Source: Gammaproteobacteria bacterium
GTDB lineage: Bacteria; Gemmatimonadota; Gemmatimonadetes; Longimicrobiales; Gaopeijiaceae
Reading direction: 5' to 3'
DNA length: 43,777 nucleotides
Assembly (NCBI GenBank): GCA_028820325.1
Contig: JAPPJO010000070.1
Location: 1-43,777, forward strand
Notes under the pieces: model-generated
What the model was told of the DNA's origin: nothing
Seen by the model: the letters and a program-made list of their open reading frames with translations, nothing else
Databases searched by the model: none
Made by a program: the position numbers and the translations under genes
Shown: piece by piece, positions 31,757 through 41,071 of the stretch
Layout: each line of letters starts with the position of its first letter
Numbering within the stretch: the stretch's first letter is position 1

Positions 31757-34700
31757 CTATGCAACCAATCCTGCATTGACCTGCCGGAGCACCTCGAAAA
31801 CGCCGTCGATCACCTCCGAGTTGCTGTCAAAGAGCGCGTCCGGCCCCTCTGCGTGCAGGTCGCTGAACGGTGGTTCGTAGAGCGCCGAGGCTTCGATGAC
31901 ACCTCGGGCGCTTAGCTGCTCGATCACCATTTCGATGAAGCGTATCTGCGGGGACGTGAGGCTCCTGTCGGCCAGAAAACCCGAGAACGCGGCCTTTGCC
32001 GCTCTTCGATCCATCCCCACCAGACTTCTTACGAAATGCGCGAGCGATGGAGACTCGCTGCGGGCAAGAAGCCCCGAGAACAACGTTTCTCCGTCCTCCT
32101 CGCCGATTTCGACCAAGGTTGATTCCAGCCCCTTCAGGTCTGCATCGGTGAGCGGCTGGCACGTTCTCAGTCGGTGGATGACCAAGTGATCGAGATGACT
32201 GCGGAGGTAGTCCTTGACCTTCTTCTCGTACTGAGCCCCGGTCATCTTCGGCATGTAGAGCGCCGGTTCTTCTCGGACCCCCATAACTTCATCCTGGAAG
32301 TTCGAGTAAACGATCTTGCGCTTCCTCCTGTCCAGGAACGGGACAATCCCCCGCAGCCGGAGCCGCAGGTCCTCAAGGCCGCTGAGACCGATTCCTTCCC
32401 AGAAAACAGTCTCCTGCACCGCGGCCAGATAGCCGAGCTGAGTCTTCACGGCTGGAATCGTGCCCTTCTCTTCTAGTAGCATGGCGATCTCGACGACGAG
32501 TCGCCGGTCACGCTCGAAGCCAGTCTCGTTGCCCTCGGCCAAGGCCAGCTGCATGCGAAGCGCGGTGTGATCGAACATCCGTGACGCGATGTCGTCCTTC
32601 TCGATCTCGTTCGGAAGTCCAGCGACCTCCCGCTCCAGCACCTCCATGTCCGATTCGCTGATTTGCTCCCACGCCTTCCGCTCGCGGAAGCGGTTCACCG
32701 CCTCAAGGTGCATCCTCACGATGAAGTTCTCGCGGTTCATCGCGGCTACCTCACCGTGAAGCTCATCGGTCAGCGAACCAGCCATCTTCATGTCCGGGTC
32801 CAAGGCGGGCGTCTTCTGGACATGGGAAAGGAGTTGGATCCGGGAGCGGAAGAGGCGGGTGCCGAGCGGTACTCCACCGCCCGCCTCGATCCCGTCGGGG
32901 TTCTCGCCAAAGAAGTCGAAGTTGAAGCAGAAATCGAAAACGCGGAAATCCTGCTTGTCCTCATCCGGTCCGAAGAGGTCGGGGCAGAGCCGCGTTCCAC
33001 GCCCGATCATCTGCCAGAACTTGATCTTCGAGTAGACCGGCTTGAAAAAGACCAGATTCGCCACCTCGGGCACGTCGATGCCGGTGTCCAGCATGTCCAC
33101 CGAGATTGCGAGATGCGGAGCCTTGTCCTTCTGCGAGAAATCGTCGATGAGGCTCTGCGCATACTTGGCGTAGTGGTCGATGACGCGGGCGAAGTGTCCC
33201 GCGTGCTGCGGGTAGTGCCTATTGAACCGCTTCTCCACGAACTCCGCGTGTTCGTGATTGCGGGCGAACAGGATGGTCTTGGCCAGCCGGTCGCCGCCAT
33301 CGACCCCGTGGCCATGCTCCATGAGGTGCTGAAGCGCCTTGTCCACCGTGTCCTCGTTGAAGAGCCAGTTGTTGATCGCCGATGCGTTGACCCTGTCCGG
33401 AAGGGCGTCGAGGTCTGCCTCGTCGCCCCAGTCGAGGCTCTCCCACTGCTCCTTCTCCTGCTCGCTCAGGGAGTCGTAGTCGATGCCCTCGCGCGGGAAC
33501 TTCAGGTCCACCTTCTGTACGCGAGGTGGCACCAGAAAGCCGTCCGTCACAGCAGTGTCCAACTCGTAGGCATCCGTGGGAACGCCCGGCTCCAGATCGA
33601 AGAGGGCGTAGGTGTTCCGATCCACCTGCTCGCGCGGTGTCGCGGTCAGCCCGACCAGCAGCGAGTCGAAATAGCGGAAGATCGCTCCGTACTTCTGGTA
33701 GACCGAGCGGTGTGCCTCATCGATGATCACGAGGTCGAAATGACCGACGCTGAACCGGGCCCCGGCGCCCTCCGTCTCGTCGATCAATCCCATCATCGTC
33801 GGATACGTGGAAGCGTAGACCCGGCCTATCTCGTCCTTCTCGGTGACGAGGTTCACCGGGCTCGATTCCGGCAGATGCGTCTTGAACGCGCCCACCGCTT
33901 GGCTAACCAGCGACACCCGGTCGGCCAGGAACAGCGTTCGCTTCACCCACCCCGCCCGCTGCAAGAGATCCACCAAGGCGATCGCCGTCCGGGTCTTGCC
34001 GCTACCGGTGGCCATCACTAGGAGCGCCTTGCGCCGCGCTTGTGCGAACTGCTCCGCGATGCTCCCGATCGCGCGCTTCTGGTAGTAGCGGTCGACGATC
34101 CGGTCCCTCACCCGCGCCACGTCCAACGCCTCTCGCTGGGTGCGACGCACGATCAGGCGTGCCAGTTCGTCCTTCTTGTAGAACCCGGCGACTGTGCGCG
34201 GCGGATAGAAGAGGTCGTCCCACAGGCGGGTCTTGTAGCCGTTGGTGTAGAAGATGACCGGCCGTTGCCCGTGCATCGCCTCCAAGCAGTCCGCGTAGAG
34301 CTTCGCCTGTTGCCGTCCCTTCTTTGGATCCACCGTGGTCTTCTTTGCCTCGACCACGGCCAGCGGCTTCTCATCGTCCCCCCACAGGACGTAGTCCGCG
34401 TAGCCGATCCCTGACTCGGTCGGCATTCCGAAGACCTCGTATTCGCGGTCCCGTGCCCGGTCCAGAGGCCAACCAACGCGCTCCAGATCGAGGTCGATGA
34501 TGAGCCTGCGGGTCTTGTCCTCGTTCCAGTCATGGGTCTCGGGGACCGCCTCGTTCTCCGCCTTGACAGCCGCGAGGCGTTCACGTAGCACCTCCAGCTC
34601 GCCCTCAATCTCCTTGCGAGCCGCGTCCGCCGCGTCCCGCTGTGCCTTCAGGGCCTCAAGCTCCCGGAGACTGGCGGGGGTCCCCACCGGTTCCACTCTC

Positions 34701-35134
34701 GGAACGAGGGTTTCGTCGAACGTCGCGCCTTCCAGGCGCTCGGCACCCTTTCGGAGGTACGTACAGCCCGCCCAGTAGACGACGTGATAGAGCTCGCGCA
34801 GGACATCCAGAGCCCTTTCGGGTGTCGGCGACTTTTTGGCGTGGACCGCCACGTTGCCAGCCTGCCTGATGAATTCGGCCTTCCGCCACACGACGTCCTG
34901 CAAGAGTTCACGGAAGGCTGGGTTGCTGATGTAGCCGTCCAGGTTGGTGACCCTCGGGGGCTCCAGAGCCTTCTCGACCCGGTAGATGCGTTTGACCAAG
35001 CGTTCGAGCGCATGTCTCGCATGGAAGCAGGACGCGCGTGGGTCGGCGAAGACATGCCGCTCCGCGAAACTCGCACTCTCCGCCACATGCGGGAATTCCT
35101 GCCTCAGAAAGTCAAAGTTCGCGGAGATATCCAT
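31757..35134 (-). CDS. hsdR: Type I restriction enzyme R subunit
   Basis: 1125 residues. N-terminal DUF4145-like helical domain (1-150), a coiled coil (about 155-195, LRELEALKAQRDAADAARKEIEGELEVLRERLAAVKAE), then the HSDR nuclease with GYADYVLWG and VVEAKK (E262-K264), and an SF2 translocase: MATGSGKT (374-381), IIDEAH (DEAH 472-475), GLTATP, and motif VI WQMIGRGTRLC. The C-terminal 300 residues bind the methylase core. It cleaves unmodified DNA after ATP-driven translocation, with HsdM and HsdS. All catalytic motifs look intact. Starts 6 bases after the HsdS stop. Confidence 0.96.
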   Translation of the reverse strand: MDISANFDFLRQEFPHVAESASFAERHVFADPRASCFHARHALERLVKRIYRVEKALEPPRVTNLDGYISNPAFRELLQDVVWRKAEFIRQAGNVAVHAKKSPTPERALDVLRELYHVVYWAGCTYLRKGAERLEGATFDETLVPRVEPVGTPASLRELEALKAQRDAADAARKEIEGELEVLRERLAAVKAENEAVPETHDWNEDKTRRLIIDLDLERVGWPLDRARDREYEVFGMPTESGIGYADYVLWGDDEKPLAVVEAKKTTVDPKKGRQQAKLYADCLEAMHGQRPVIFYTNGYKTRLWDDLFYPPRTVAGFYKKDELARLIVRRTQREALDVARVRDRIVDRYYQKRAIGSIAEQFAQARRKALLVMATGSGKTRTAIALVDLLQRAGWVKRTLFLADRVSLVSQAVGAFKTHLPESSPVNLVTEKDEIGRVYASTYPTMMGLIDETEGAGARFSVGHFDLVIIDEAHRSVYQKYGAIFRYFDSLLVGLTATPREQVDRNTYALFDLEPGVPTDAYELDTAVTDGFLVPPRVQKVDLKFPREGIDYDSLSEQEKEQWESLDWGDEADLDALPDRVNASAINNWLFNEDTVDKALQHLMEHGHGVDGGDRLAKTILFARNHEHAEFVEKRFNRHYPQHAGHFARVIDHYAKYAQSLIDDFSQKDKAPHLAISVDMLDTGIDVPEVANLVFFKPVYSKIKFWQMIGRGTRLCPDLFGPDEDKQDFRVFDFCFNFDFFGENPDGIEAGGGVPLGTRLFRSRIQLLSHVQKTPALDPDMKMAGSLTDELHGEVAAMNRENFIVRMHLEAVNRFRERKAWEQISESDMEVLEREVAGLPNEIEKDDIASRMFDHTALRMQLALAEGNETGFERDRRLVVEIAMLLEEKGTIPAVKTQLGYLAAVQETVFWEGIGLSGLEDLRLRLRGIVPFLDRRKRKIVYSNFQDEVMGVREEPALYMPKMTGAQYEKKVKDYLRSHLDHLVIHRLRTCQPLTDADLKGLESTLVEIGEEDGETLFSGLLARSESPSLAHFVRSLVGMDRRAAKAAFSGFLADRSLTSPQIRFIEMVIEQLSARGVIEASALYEPPFSDLHAEGPDALFDSNSEVIDGVFEVLRQVNAGLVA

Positions 35135-35140
35135 CGAGGA

Positions 35141-36331
35141 TCAGAGGTCTCCCCGGAAGGCACGAGATTGCAGGGAGGCGAAGAGGGTGTCGAGTTCGGC
35201 GAGGTGGGCGCGCTGGTGGGCCTTCTGGCGTTCGACGGATTGGACGATGGCCGCGATTCGATCCTGTTCGTTGCGTGGAGGCTGAATAACCATGAGCCTC
35301 TTGATTGCATCCTTAGTAATCGCCTCCCGTGTGGCTCCCGCCCCAGCAATCCTTAAGAGCCAGCGCTTCATTGAAGGGAACAGGAGACACTGCTCTAGGA
35401 ACCTCTGGTCAAAGCCGTTTGTTGATCTGATGATTGCCACGTGCTGGTTTACGCGCGCAGGTAGTACGCAGTGCGGTGCGCGGCAGACACGTGCAACGCT
35501 CGCTCCGGTAATGTTGAGCAACACGTCATCGAGCTCCACCACGACTCCGTCGAGACGCGCCGCCTGCTGGTCATCTATGAAAGCGAGGCCATGTTGGGAG
35601 AAATGGCCATCGTGAACGTTCTTGCTCCTTATCAAAGCGATGCCATCTTTCTTGTAAGCTGCCTCTCCTCCCAACGGTGTCGCCCCGCTTCCGATTTTCG
35701 ACGTGTGCGCGCCGAGAGCGACTTCGGGCCAACTCATCGGATTGGTGACGGGGTCGCCGAACATGTCGAGGAAGGTGGATTGGAGAAGGGTGTCGAGCTG
35801 GTCGAGGGCTTCGCGGCGTTTTGCCCGCAAGGCGTCCGCCGCATCCAGAATCCCCGCAATCCGCTTCTGTTCGTCGAGCGACGGGAGCGGGATCTTCGAC
35901 TCACGTACGATCCGATCACTGACCGCCGGATAGCTCGCACCCTTTGCCCTTCTGACCATTTCACCGACGAAGCCGGGAGAGCGCACCCAATGCAACAGGT
36001 AGGCGCCGTCCGCCACTTTGGAGCGCGGGCGAAGGACACAAAACCCGGTTGAAGCCGTGGCTCCATCCAGTTCGACAGGCACTCGACCGACGGCGTTCAA
36101 GTTTGGTCGGACCGTGGACACGAGCACGTCACCGAATCTCACGATTTGGCGAGCCCGGCTCGGGGCATCCGCGCACGCAAGCCGACGAGGACTTGTAATC
36201 GTCTTTGAGCTTTGGTCAACGGCACTCAAATCGACGTATGTGAACGCACCATCTGAGTCCTCGGAGCATGGTGCCCAGCAAGTCACTCGCTCCACCACGT
36301 CACCGATCGCCGGTGAAGGGACGACGCTCAT
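35141..36331 (-). CDS. hsdS: Type I restriction enzyme S (specificity) subunit
   Basis: 396 residues with the usual twofold layout: target-recognition domain 1 (about 1-150), conserved helical spacer (SLDEQKRIAGILDAADALRAKRREALDQLDTLLQS), domain 2 (about 195-345), and a second spacer (NEQDRIAAIVQSVERQKAHQRAHLAELDTLFASLQSRAF). Each recognition domain reads half of a bipartite DNA site. It overlaps the hsdM stop by four bases. No second partial hsdS or recombinase that would suggest phase-variable shuffling is nearby. Confidence 0.95.
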   Translation of the reverse strand: MSVVPSPAIGDVVERVTCWAPCSEDSDGAFTYVDLSAVDQSSKTITSPRRLACADAPSRARQIVRFGDVLVSTVRPNLNAVGRVPVELDGATASTGFCVLRPRSKVADGAYLLHWVRSPGFVGEMVRRAKGASYPAVSDRIVRESKIPLPSLDEQKRIAGILDAADALRAKRREALDQLDTLLQSTFLDMFGDPVTNPMSWPEVALGAHTSKIGSGATPLGGEAAYKKDGIALIRSKNVHDGHFSQHGLAFIDDQQAARLDGVVVELDDVLLNITGASVARVCRAPHCVLPARVNQHVAIIRSTNGFDQRFLEQCLLFPSMKRWLLRIAGAGATREAITKDAIKRLMVIQPPRNEQDRIAAIVQSVERQKAHQRAHLAELDTLFASLQSRAFRGDL

Positions 36332-37812
36332 CCGATCCTCGTCTCCAAATCCATCCGCCCCTCGACAATCTCCGCCTCCAGCTCCGCTAGTCGCCTTAGG
36401 ATCGTCCTCGGCGGGTCGTACTCCACCCTTTCGTACTCCAGCTCCTTGTAGCGGTTGATGGACAGATCGTAGCCGTTGTCCGCGATCTCGCCTTTGGGCA
36501 CGAGGAAACTCTGATCCGTCCGCACCCGATTGCGCTCGGACTCACGGTCTCGCCAGCGGGCGAGAATGTCGCCGAGGTCGCTCTTCCCAGGCTGCGGCGT
36601 CCGCTTGTCATCCAGCGAGTAACCGTCCGCTCGCATGTCGTAGAACCAGACGTGGTCCGTGCCGCCGGAGTTGGTCTTGGTGAAGAGCAGGATGGCCGTC
36701 GAAACCCCGGCGTAGGGCTTGAAGACACCCGAGGGCATGGAGACGACGGCGTCGAGCTTCTGCTCCTCGACCAGGATCGTTCGCAGGGTCCTGTGCGCCT
36801 TCGTCGACCCGAAGAGTACCCCATCGGGCACGATGACCGCGGCCCGCCCACCTGTCTGAAGAAGGCGGAGGAAGAGCGCGAGGAACAGCAACTCGGTCTT
36901 CTTGGTCTTGGCGATCCGAAGCAGGTCCTTGGCGGTGGACTCGTAATCAAGGCTTCCGGCAAAGGGTGGATTGGCGAGGATGAGCGAATACTTCTCCGCA
37001 TCGTCTTCATCGGCCTGAGCCAGCGAGTCCCGGTAGCGGATGTCCGGGTTCCCCGCGCCGTGCAGCAGCATGTTCATGCTGCCGATGCGCAGCATCGTAC
37101 TGTCAAAATCGTAGCCGTGGAACGTGCCCTCGTTGAAACGACGGCGGGCGGTAGCATCCCTGTAGATGGTCTCGCTATCGTGTTCGGCCAGATACTCGGC
37201 AGCGGCGATGAGGAAGCCCGCCGTGCCGCAGGCCGGGTCGCAAATCACGTCCGTCGGCGTCGGCGCGGCCATGTCCACCATCAGCTTGATGATATGACGC
37301 GGGGTGCGGAACTGCCCGTTCTGCCCGGCGGTCGCGATCTTGCCGAGCATGTACTCGTAGAGGTCGCCCTTGGTGTCGCTGTCGGCCATGTCGATGCCGT
37401 CGAGCTGATCCACCACGTTCGCCAGCACGCGGGCCGTCGGCATCATGAAGAGGGCGTCCCTCATGTGGTGTGCATACGTGGAGCTTCTTGGGGCACCGGT
37501 CTTTCCGCTCGCCCTCAAGGCCTTCATGAAGGGGAACACCTCGTCGCGCACGGTGGCGAACATCTTCTCGGGAGCGGTCTCCCTGAAGCGAGACCAGCGA
37601 ATGGCGTCCTGACCGGGAGCGAAGATTGGCTGCTCGATGGGCTTACCGGTGCGTGCGGCCTGGTTCTCCTTCAGCGTTTGCAGCTCGTCGAGCCGTTTGA
37701 TGAAGAGGAGATAGGTCAGCTGCTCGATGACCGAGAGCGGGTTCGAGACTCCCCCGGACCACATCGTGTTCCAGATGTTGTCCACCCTGGTCTTGAGTTC
37801 GCCTGTGATCAT
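36328..37812 (-). CDS. hsdM: Type I restriction enzyme M (DNA adenine methylase) subunit
   Basis: 494 residues. N-terminal helical domain (IWNTMWSGGVSNPLSVIEQLTYLLFIKRLDEL), SAM motif I DPACGTAGFL (from 192), catalytic NPPF (281-284), and the family's RIAKTKKTELLFLALFLRLLQTGGRAAVIVPDGVLFG. It makes N6-methyladenine at the HsdS-determined site. The ATG at 37812 shares bases with the stop of the small frame at 37809-37997 (ATGA), which implies translational coupling to it. It is the first full-length gene of hsdM-hsdS-hsdR-AlbA/RecG-like. Confidence 0.96.
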   Translation of the reverse strand: MITGELKTRVDNIWNTMWSGGVSNPLSVIEQLTYLLFIKRLDELQTLKENQAARTGKPIEQPIFAPGQDAIRWSRFRETAPEKMFATVRDEVFPFMKALRASGKTGAPRSSTYAHHMRDALFMMPTARVLANVVDQLDGIDMADSDTKGDLYEYMLGKIATAGQNGQFRTPRHIIKLMVDMAAPTPTDVICDPACGTAGFLIAAAEYLAEHDSETIYRDATARRRFNEGTFHGYDFDSTMLRIGSMNMLLHGAGNPDIRYRDSLAQADEDDAEKYSLILANPPFAGSLDYESTAKDLLRIAKTKKTELLFLALFLRLLQTGGRAAVIVPDGVLFGSTKAHRTLRTILVEEQKLDAVVSMPSGVFKPYAGVSTAILLFTKTNSGGTDHVWFYDMRADGYSLDDKRTPQPGKSDLGDILARWRDRESERNRVRTDQSFLVPKGEIADNGYDLSINRYKELEYERVEYDPPRTILRRLAELEAEIVEGRMDLETRIG

Positions 37813-37997
37813 CGTCTTATATGGCCTTGGGCGAGTGTTTTAGGGTCGGGCCGGCAGCCTAGCCGAGGAGGCCGGCACGGCCCACTAAGCCGGTTCGCGA
37901 TCTCCCAGATCCTGGCTTTCAGCGCCTCGTGCGTAAGGGTAGTGCTTCGGACGGGTCCCCCCGCCATCCGGGCACATTGATCTCCCGGCCTACCCAT
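37809..37997 (-). pseudogene. Leader frame carrying an HsdM-like N-terminal fragment
   Basis: 62 codons from the ATG at 37997 (or 52 from 37967). Residues about 22-47 (LTHEALKARIWEIANRLSG, then PCRPPRLG) resemble the first helix of many N6-adenine type I M subunits, where a helix with IW-IA-RLRG is followed by PYRPPQY. The rest is unrelated. The frame overlaps the abiEii-like stop upstream and ends by ATGA overlap with hsdM. It may be a fossil of another methylase or a coupling peptide. Resemblance is by eye only. Confidence 0.45.
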
Positions 37998-39009
37998 CGG
38001 CGTTGGCCCTTTCCTCGATCAGGGCACACCGCTGCATGAGGGCGTCGAACGGCTCGTTCCCATCCAGCAACATCCCGATGGAGAGCATGCTGGCGTAATC
38101 TTCGGCCAGCGCCTCTTGGGCGGTGCCCGACGGAACGAGCCTGAGGTTCCCCGAAACGGCGGAGCGGTAGTCGATCCGCTGCCGGTCGGAATCGTTCTCG
38201 CGGAAGAACATCGCCTTATGCCGCGCGACGGCCAGCGCGAGTTCATGGTCCGCCAGAGCCCGGGCGGCGATCCCGGCGTCGTCGAGACGGACAAGATCGT
38301 GCCAGTGCCGCGACCAGCGCTCGCCCCGGACGCGGCCCTGAAGGCAGTAGACGTGCATCGAGGTCGCCTTCTCCCAGAACGTGCGCTCCGGGAGCATGGT
38401 GACCGGTCTTGCTTCGGGAAACACGAGGTCGGGAAGGTGGGCGGCGGCGTCACATACCACCGGGCGGACGGCGTGAGGCTCTCCCGTCGAGCGCGCGCCG
38501 AAGTCCACCTGGACCTCGGGCCTAACGATACCGCGTGGCTCGAACAGCGGTTCGTATCCGATGTAGAGCCGTTCGGCCTCCGCCCGTACCCGCGCCGGCA
38601 ACCCGGCGCGCTCAAGCTCTTCCCTGACGAGCGGACCGGCGGTGTCGCGCACCCATTCGGAAAGCCGAGGACGGATCGCCCGCGTCCAGCGCCTCTCCTG
38701 GCTGCGCGTGGGCGGAATCGCCTCTTCGTCGTCGCCCACAACGAGATCCGGGGCAAAGCGTCGAATATCGTAGGTGATGTCGAGGTCCTCGGAGAACCGG
38801 CGGATCGCCCGCCACACCTTGGAAAGCGAGGTGCCGCCCTTGAACACCAAGTGCCGTCCGAACGGAGCTTCGAACAGGACGCCGAGGGCTGCCACAACCC
38901 AAGTGTCCTTCTCTAGAAGGAAGGTCTCCCGTCCTCCCCGCCGTGCGGCGACATCCAAGGCGTCTCTCCTCTCGGTCGCCGAGAGGCGCTGGAAGCTGGT
39001 TTCAGCCAT
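37990..39009 (-). CDS. AbiEii/AbiGii-type nucleotidyltransferase toxin
   Basis: 339 residues. Nucleotidyltransferase signature: VFKGGTSLSKVW (GGTSLSK at 58-64) followed by RRFSEDLDITYD (SEDLD at 73-77), which supply the GS and DxD-like metal/nucleotide residues of AbiEii. It continues with the family's C-terminal TFWEKATSMHVYC and HWHDLVRLD. In known AbiE systems the toxin transfers nucleotides onto tRNA or another target and halts growth after phage attack. It starts 8 bases inside the end of the antitoxin-type gene. Probably co-transcribed onward into the hsd operon. Confidence 0.9.
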   Translation of the reverse strand: MAETSFQRLSATERRDALDVAARRGGRETFLLEKDTWVVAALGVLFEAPFGRHLVFKGGTSLSKVWRAIRRFSEDLDITYDIRRFAPDLVVGDDEEAIPPTRSQERRWTRAIRPRLSEWVRDTAGPLVREELERAGLPARVRAEAERLYIGYEPLFEPRGIVRPEVQVDFGARSTGEPHAVRPVVCDAAAHLPDLVFPEARPVTMLPERTFWEKATSMHVYCLQGRVRGERWSRHWHDLVRLDDAGIAARALADHELALAVARHKAMFFRENDSDRQRIDYRSAVSGNLRLVPSGTAQEALAEDYASMLSIGMLLDGNEPFDALMQRCALIEERANADG

Positions 39010-39598
39010 GTGCGAGCCGCCTGCCCAGCGGCTCCGCCATCCACGCGGGCATTACGGCCCGGGCGGCGGCGAGGTCGCTCAAGTCCTCCCCGGTGAGCTG
39101 CGGAATCACGGCATCGAGGCTCTTCTCGACCTCGTTGGGGCCGAGCCACGCCAGCGCACGGATGACGACGCCGGCGGTCCGGTGCGGTGCCGTCAATTGC
39201 CACGCAGGTGCGTGACGCAACTCCACGGTGTGAGCGCCGAAATGCAGGAGGCGGCCAGAACCGGATGTTAGGTAGACCGAGCGGACGGTGTTCTGCGTCG
39301 TCAGCCCGAGCCAGTTGGCCGCGCCCCCTCCGTTCGGCACGATGATCTCACCCCAGAGCGCCGAAAGGGACGCAAGCGCCTTCTCCAGGCGCGGCGCCCG
39401 GAGGCCGAATCTCGTCTGGATCGGGCGCATGTAGAGGCCCCGGCAGATTCGCAGGAGCCGCTCCGAGCGCGCGAGGCGGGATAGCGCCCGAACCACCGCG
39501 GCGCGGTCGCCGAGGTGCAGCAGGTCGTCCGCCCGTATGGGCGTCGCCTCCGGCTTGGCCTCGGCGTACTCCATGATCCGCCTGGGCAGGTTGTTCAT
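39002..39598 (-). CDS. AbiEi-type antitoxin (DUF6088 family)
   Basis: 198 residues. N-terminal winged helix (RIMEYAEAKPEATPIRADDLLHLGDRAAVVRALSRLARSERLLRICRGLYMRPI) of the AbiEi/DUF6088 kind, then the C-terminal antitoxin domain (GEIIVPNGGGAANWLGLTTQNTVRSVYLTSGSGRLLHFGAHTVELRHAP). It normally represses its own operon and neutralises the nucleotidyltransferase toxin. It overlaps the toxin gene by 8 bases, the usual arrangement. Confidence 0.88.
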   Translation of the reverse strand: MNNLPRRIMEYAEAKPEATPIRADDLLHLGDRAAVVRALSRLARSERLLRICRGLYMRPIQTRFGLRAPRLEKALASLSALWGEIIVPNGGGAANWLGLTTQNTVRSVYLTSGSGRLLHFGAHTVELRHAPAWQLTAPHRTAGVVIRALAWLGPNEVEKSLDAVIPQLTGEDLSDLAAARAVMPAWMAEPLGRRLAHG

Positions 39599-40240
39599 CG
39601 CGTTCTCCGTCGCAAGTCAAATCGGTCAACCGAATATAAGCGTCCGCCGGGGACGAGCGACCACGGGCGGGGTGCCGCACGGCCAAGTCCGATCCCGGAC
39701 GCGCGCGCTAACGGTGCCCGAGAGAGGACCCCATCTCCGCTGGTCCTCCGTTCGGATCCTCACGGCGAGATCGCCCCTCCGCCGGATCGGTCGCTCGATC
39801 AAGCCTCCCGATTCCACCGTTGGAGCCCGGATTCCGAACTCCGGGGCCGCTCCGCCGCCGCGTTGGCGGCGGCCTCCAATTCCAGCAAGACCTAGCGGAT
39901 CGGCGTTGGCGCTGTGCTCGGTCCGATTACTGCGACTCCCAGAGGTGAACGCGCAGAGGGGTTTGGCGCGGCGCACGATCCATGGGCGGGTGGCCAAGGG
40001 TCAGGTCGCCCAGTTAGGTCTCGGTGGGCTCACGCACAGTGGGCTAGATCGCGTAGGAGAGCGACCAGTGAATCCGCCAGAGGCTCGGAGAAAACACAGA
40101 CACGATCGCTCCACCTAGGCATGGACTAAGAGAAGATTTCGGCTTATCTTCGGTATGCTATGTTTCGAACGAGCCCCGACGTTCTCACCGCGCCCCGCCG
40201 AAATCTCTGGGTCGGTCCGGGCTCCGACGACGAGGGACGA
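39599..40240. other. Divergent intergenic region, 640 bases
   Basis: Between the minus-strand AbiEi-type gene and the plus-strand DUF5131 gene, so both promoters must lie here. It holds the palindrome and TATATT at 39622-39638 near the antitoxin, an 8-bp hairpin (CCGCCGCC-GCGTT-GGCGGCGG, near 39852) and an AT-richer stretch at 40130-40175 that may carry the rightward promoter. No gene is visible. Confidence 0.45.
39622..39638 (-). promoter_or_regulatory. Probable promoter/operator of the AbiE-type operon
   Basis: On the minus strand TATATT (39633-39638, -10-like) is followed by the palindrome TCGGTTGACCGA (39622-39633), about 25 bases before the ATG at 39598. AbiEi antitoxins bind inverted repeats at their own promoters, so autoregulation here is plausible; it is not shown. 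Confidence 0.45.
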
Positions 40241-41071
40241 ATGGCACAACGCACCGCAATCGAATGGACCGATGTCACTTGGAATCCCACCACCGGATGC
40301 ACTCCGGTGTCCGAGGGCTGTGACAACTGCTACGCCGAGGCCCTCTCGCATCGTCTGCTCAAGAACGCCTACTCCCGCGCGCTTCCGGTGGTGGACACCG
40401 TCGCTAATCGGCAGAACCCGTTCGCCGTGCGGATCTGGCCCGACCGCCTGTCCCAGCCTGCACGCTGGAGAGAACGGCGTCTGGTTTTCGTGAATTCCAT
40501 GTCGGACCTCTTTCACGTAGACGTGCCGGAGTCCTTCGTTCGCTCCGTCTTCAATGTCATGATCGATGTGGACCGGCACACCTACCAAGTGCTGACCAAG
40601 CGCCCGGCCCGTGCGGCACGGTTTGTACGCGGTGCCCGCGATCTGTTTGGCGAGGCCGGGTTGCCCGAGCACATTTGGATCGGTGCCTCGACCGAGAACC
40701 AGGAGACCGTGTATCGCGCGCGGCACCTTAGGCATGTCCCCGCCGCCGTGCGGTTCCTGAGTTGCGAGCCGCTGCTAGGTCCCCTGAGCATCGGCAGCGA
40801 ATTGAGCACGGGTGACATCCATTGGGTGATCGCGGGGGGCGAGAGCGGTCCCAAGCACCGACCGATGGACGATAGCTGGGCAACGGATCTCCGTGACGAA
40901 TGCGTGATGTTCGGCGTGCCCTTCTTCTTCAAGCAGTGGGGCGGGCGCACTCCGAAGTCGGGCGGGCGAGAGCTAGAAGGCAGGGAATGGAATGAGATGC
41001 CGCAGATGGGATGCGGAGGCGGTCACCGTCGAGGAGCGAACGGCGCAGCCGAGGCGGGGCATTGGCAGTGA
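40241..41071 (+). CDS. DUF5131 (phage Gp37/Gp68-type) three-Cys-motif protein
   Basis: 276 residues from the ATG at 40241 (GAGGGA just upstream). Begins with IEWTDVTWNPTTGC, and the three cysteines C20, C27 and C30 (GCTPVSEGCDNCYAE) resemble the CxxxxxxCxxC iron-sulfur motif of radical-SAM-like proteins. Later elements: RRLVFVNSMSDLFHVDVP, YQVLTKRP, HIWIGASTENQE, RFLSCEPLLGPL, WVIAGGESG, PFFFKQWGG, all standard for the family. Chemistry is not established. Its stop overlaps the start of tcmP by GTGA, and the pair recurs as a unit in many genomes. Confidence 0.9.
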   Translation: MAQRTAIEWTDVTWNPTTGCTPVSEGCDNCYAEALSHRLLKNAYSRALPVVDTVANRQNPFAVRIWPDRLSQPARWRERRLVFVNSMSDLFHVDVPESFVRSVFNVMIDVDRHTYQVLTKRPARAARFVRGARDLFGEAGLPEHIWIGASTENQETVYRARHLRHVPAAVRFLSCEPLLGPLSIGSELSTGDIHWVIAGGESGPKHRPMDDSWATDLRDECVMFGVPFFFKQWGGRTPKSGGRELEGREWNEMPQMGCGGGHRRGANGAAEAGHWQ

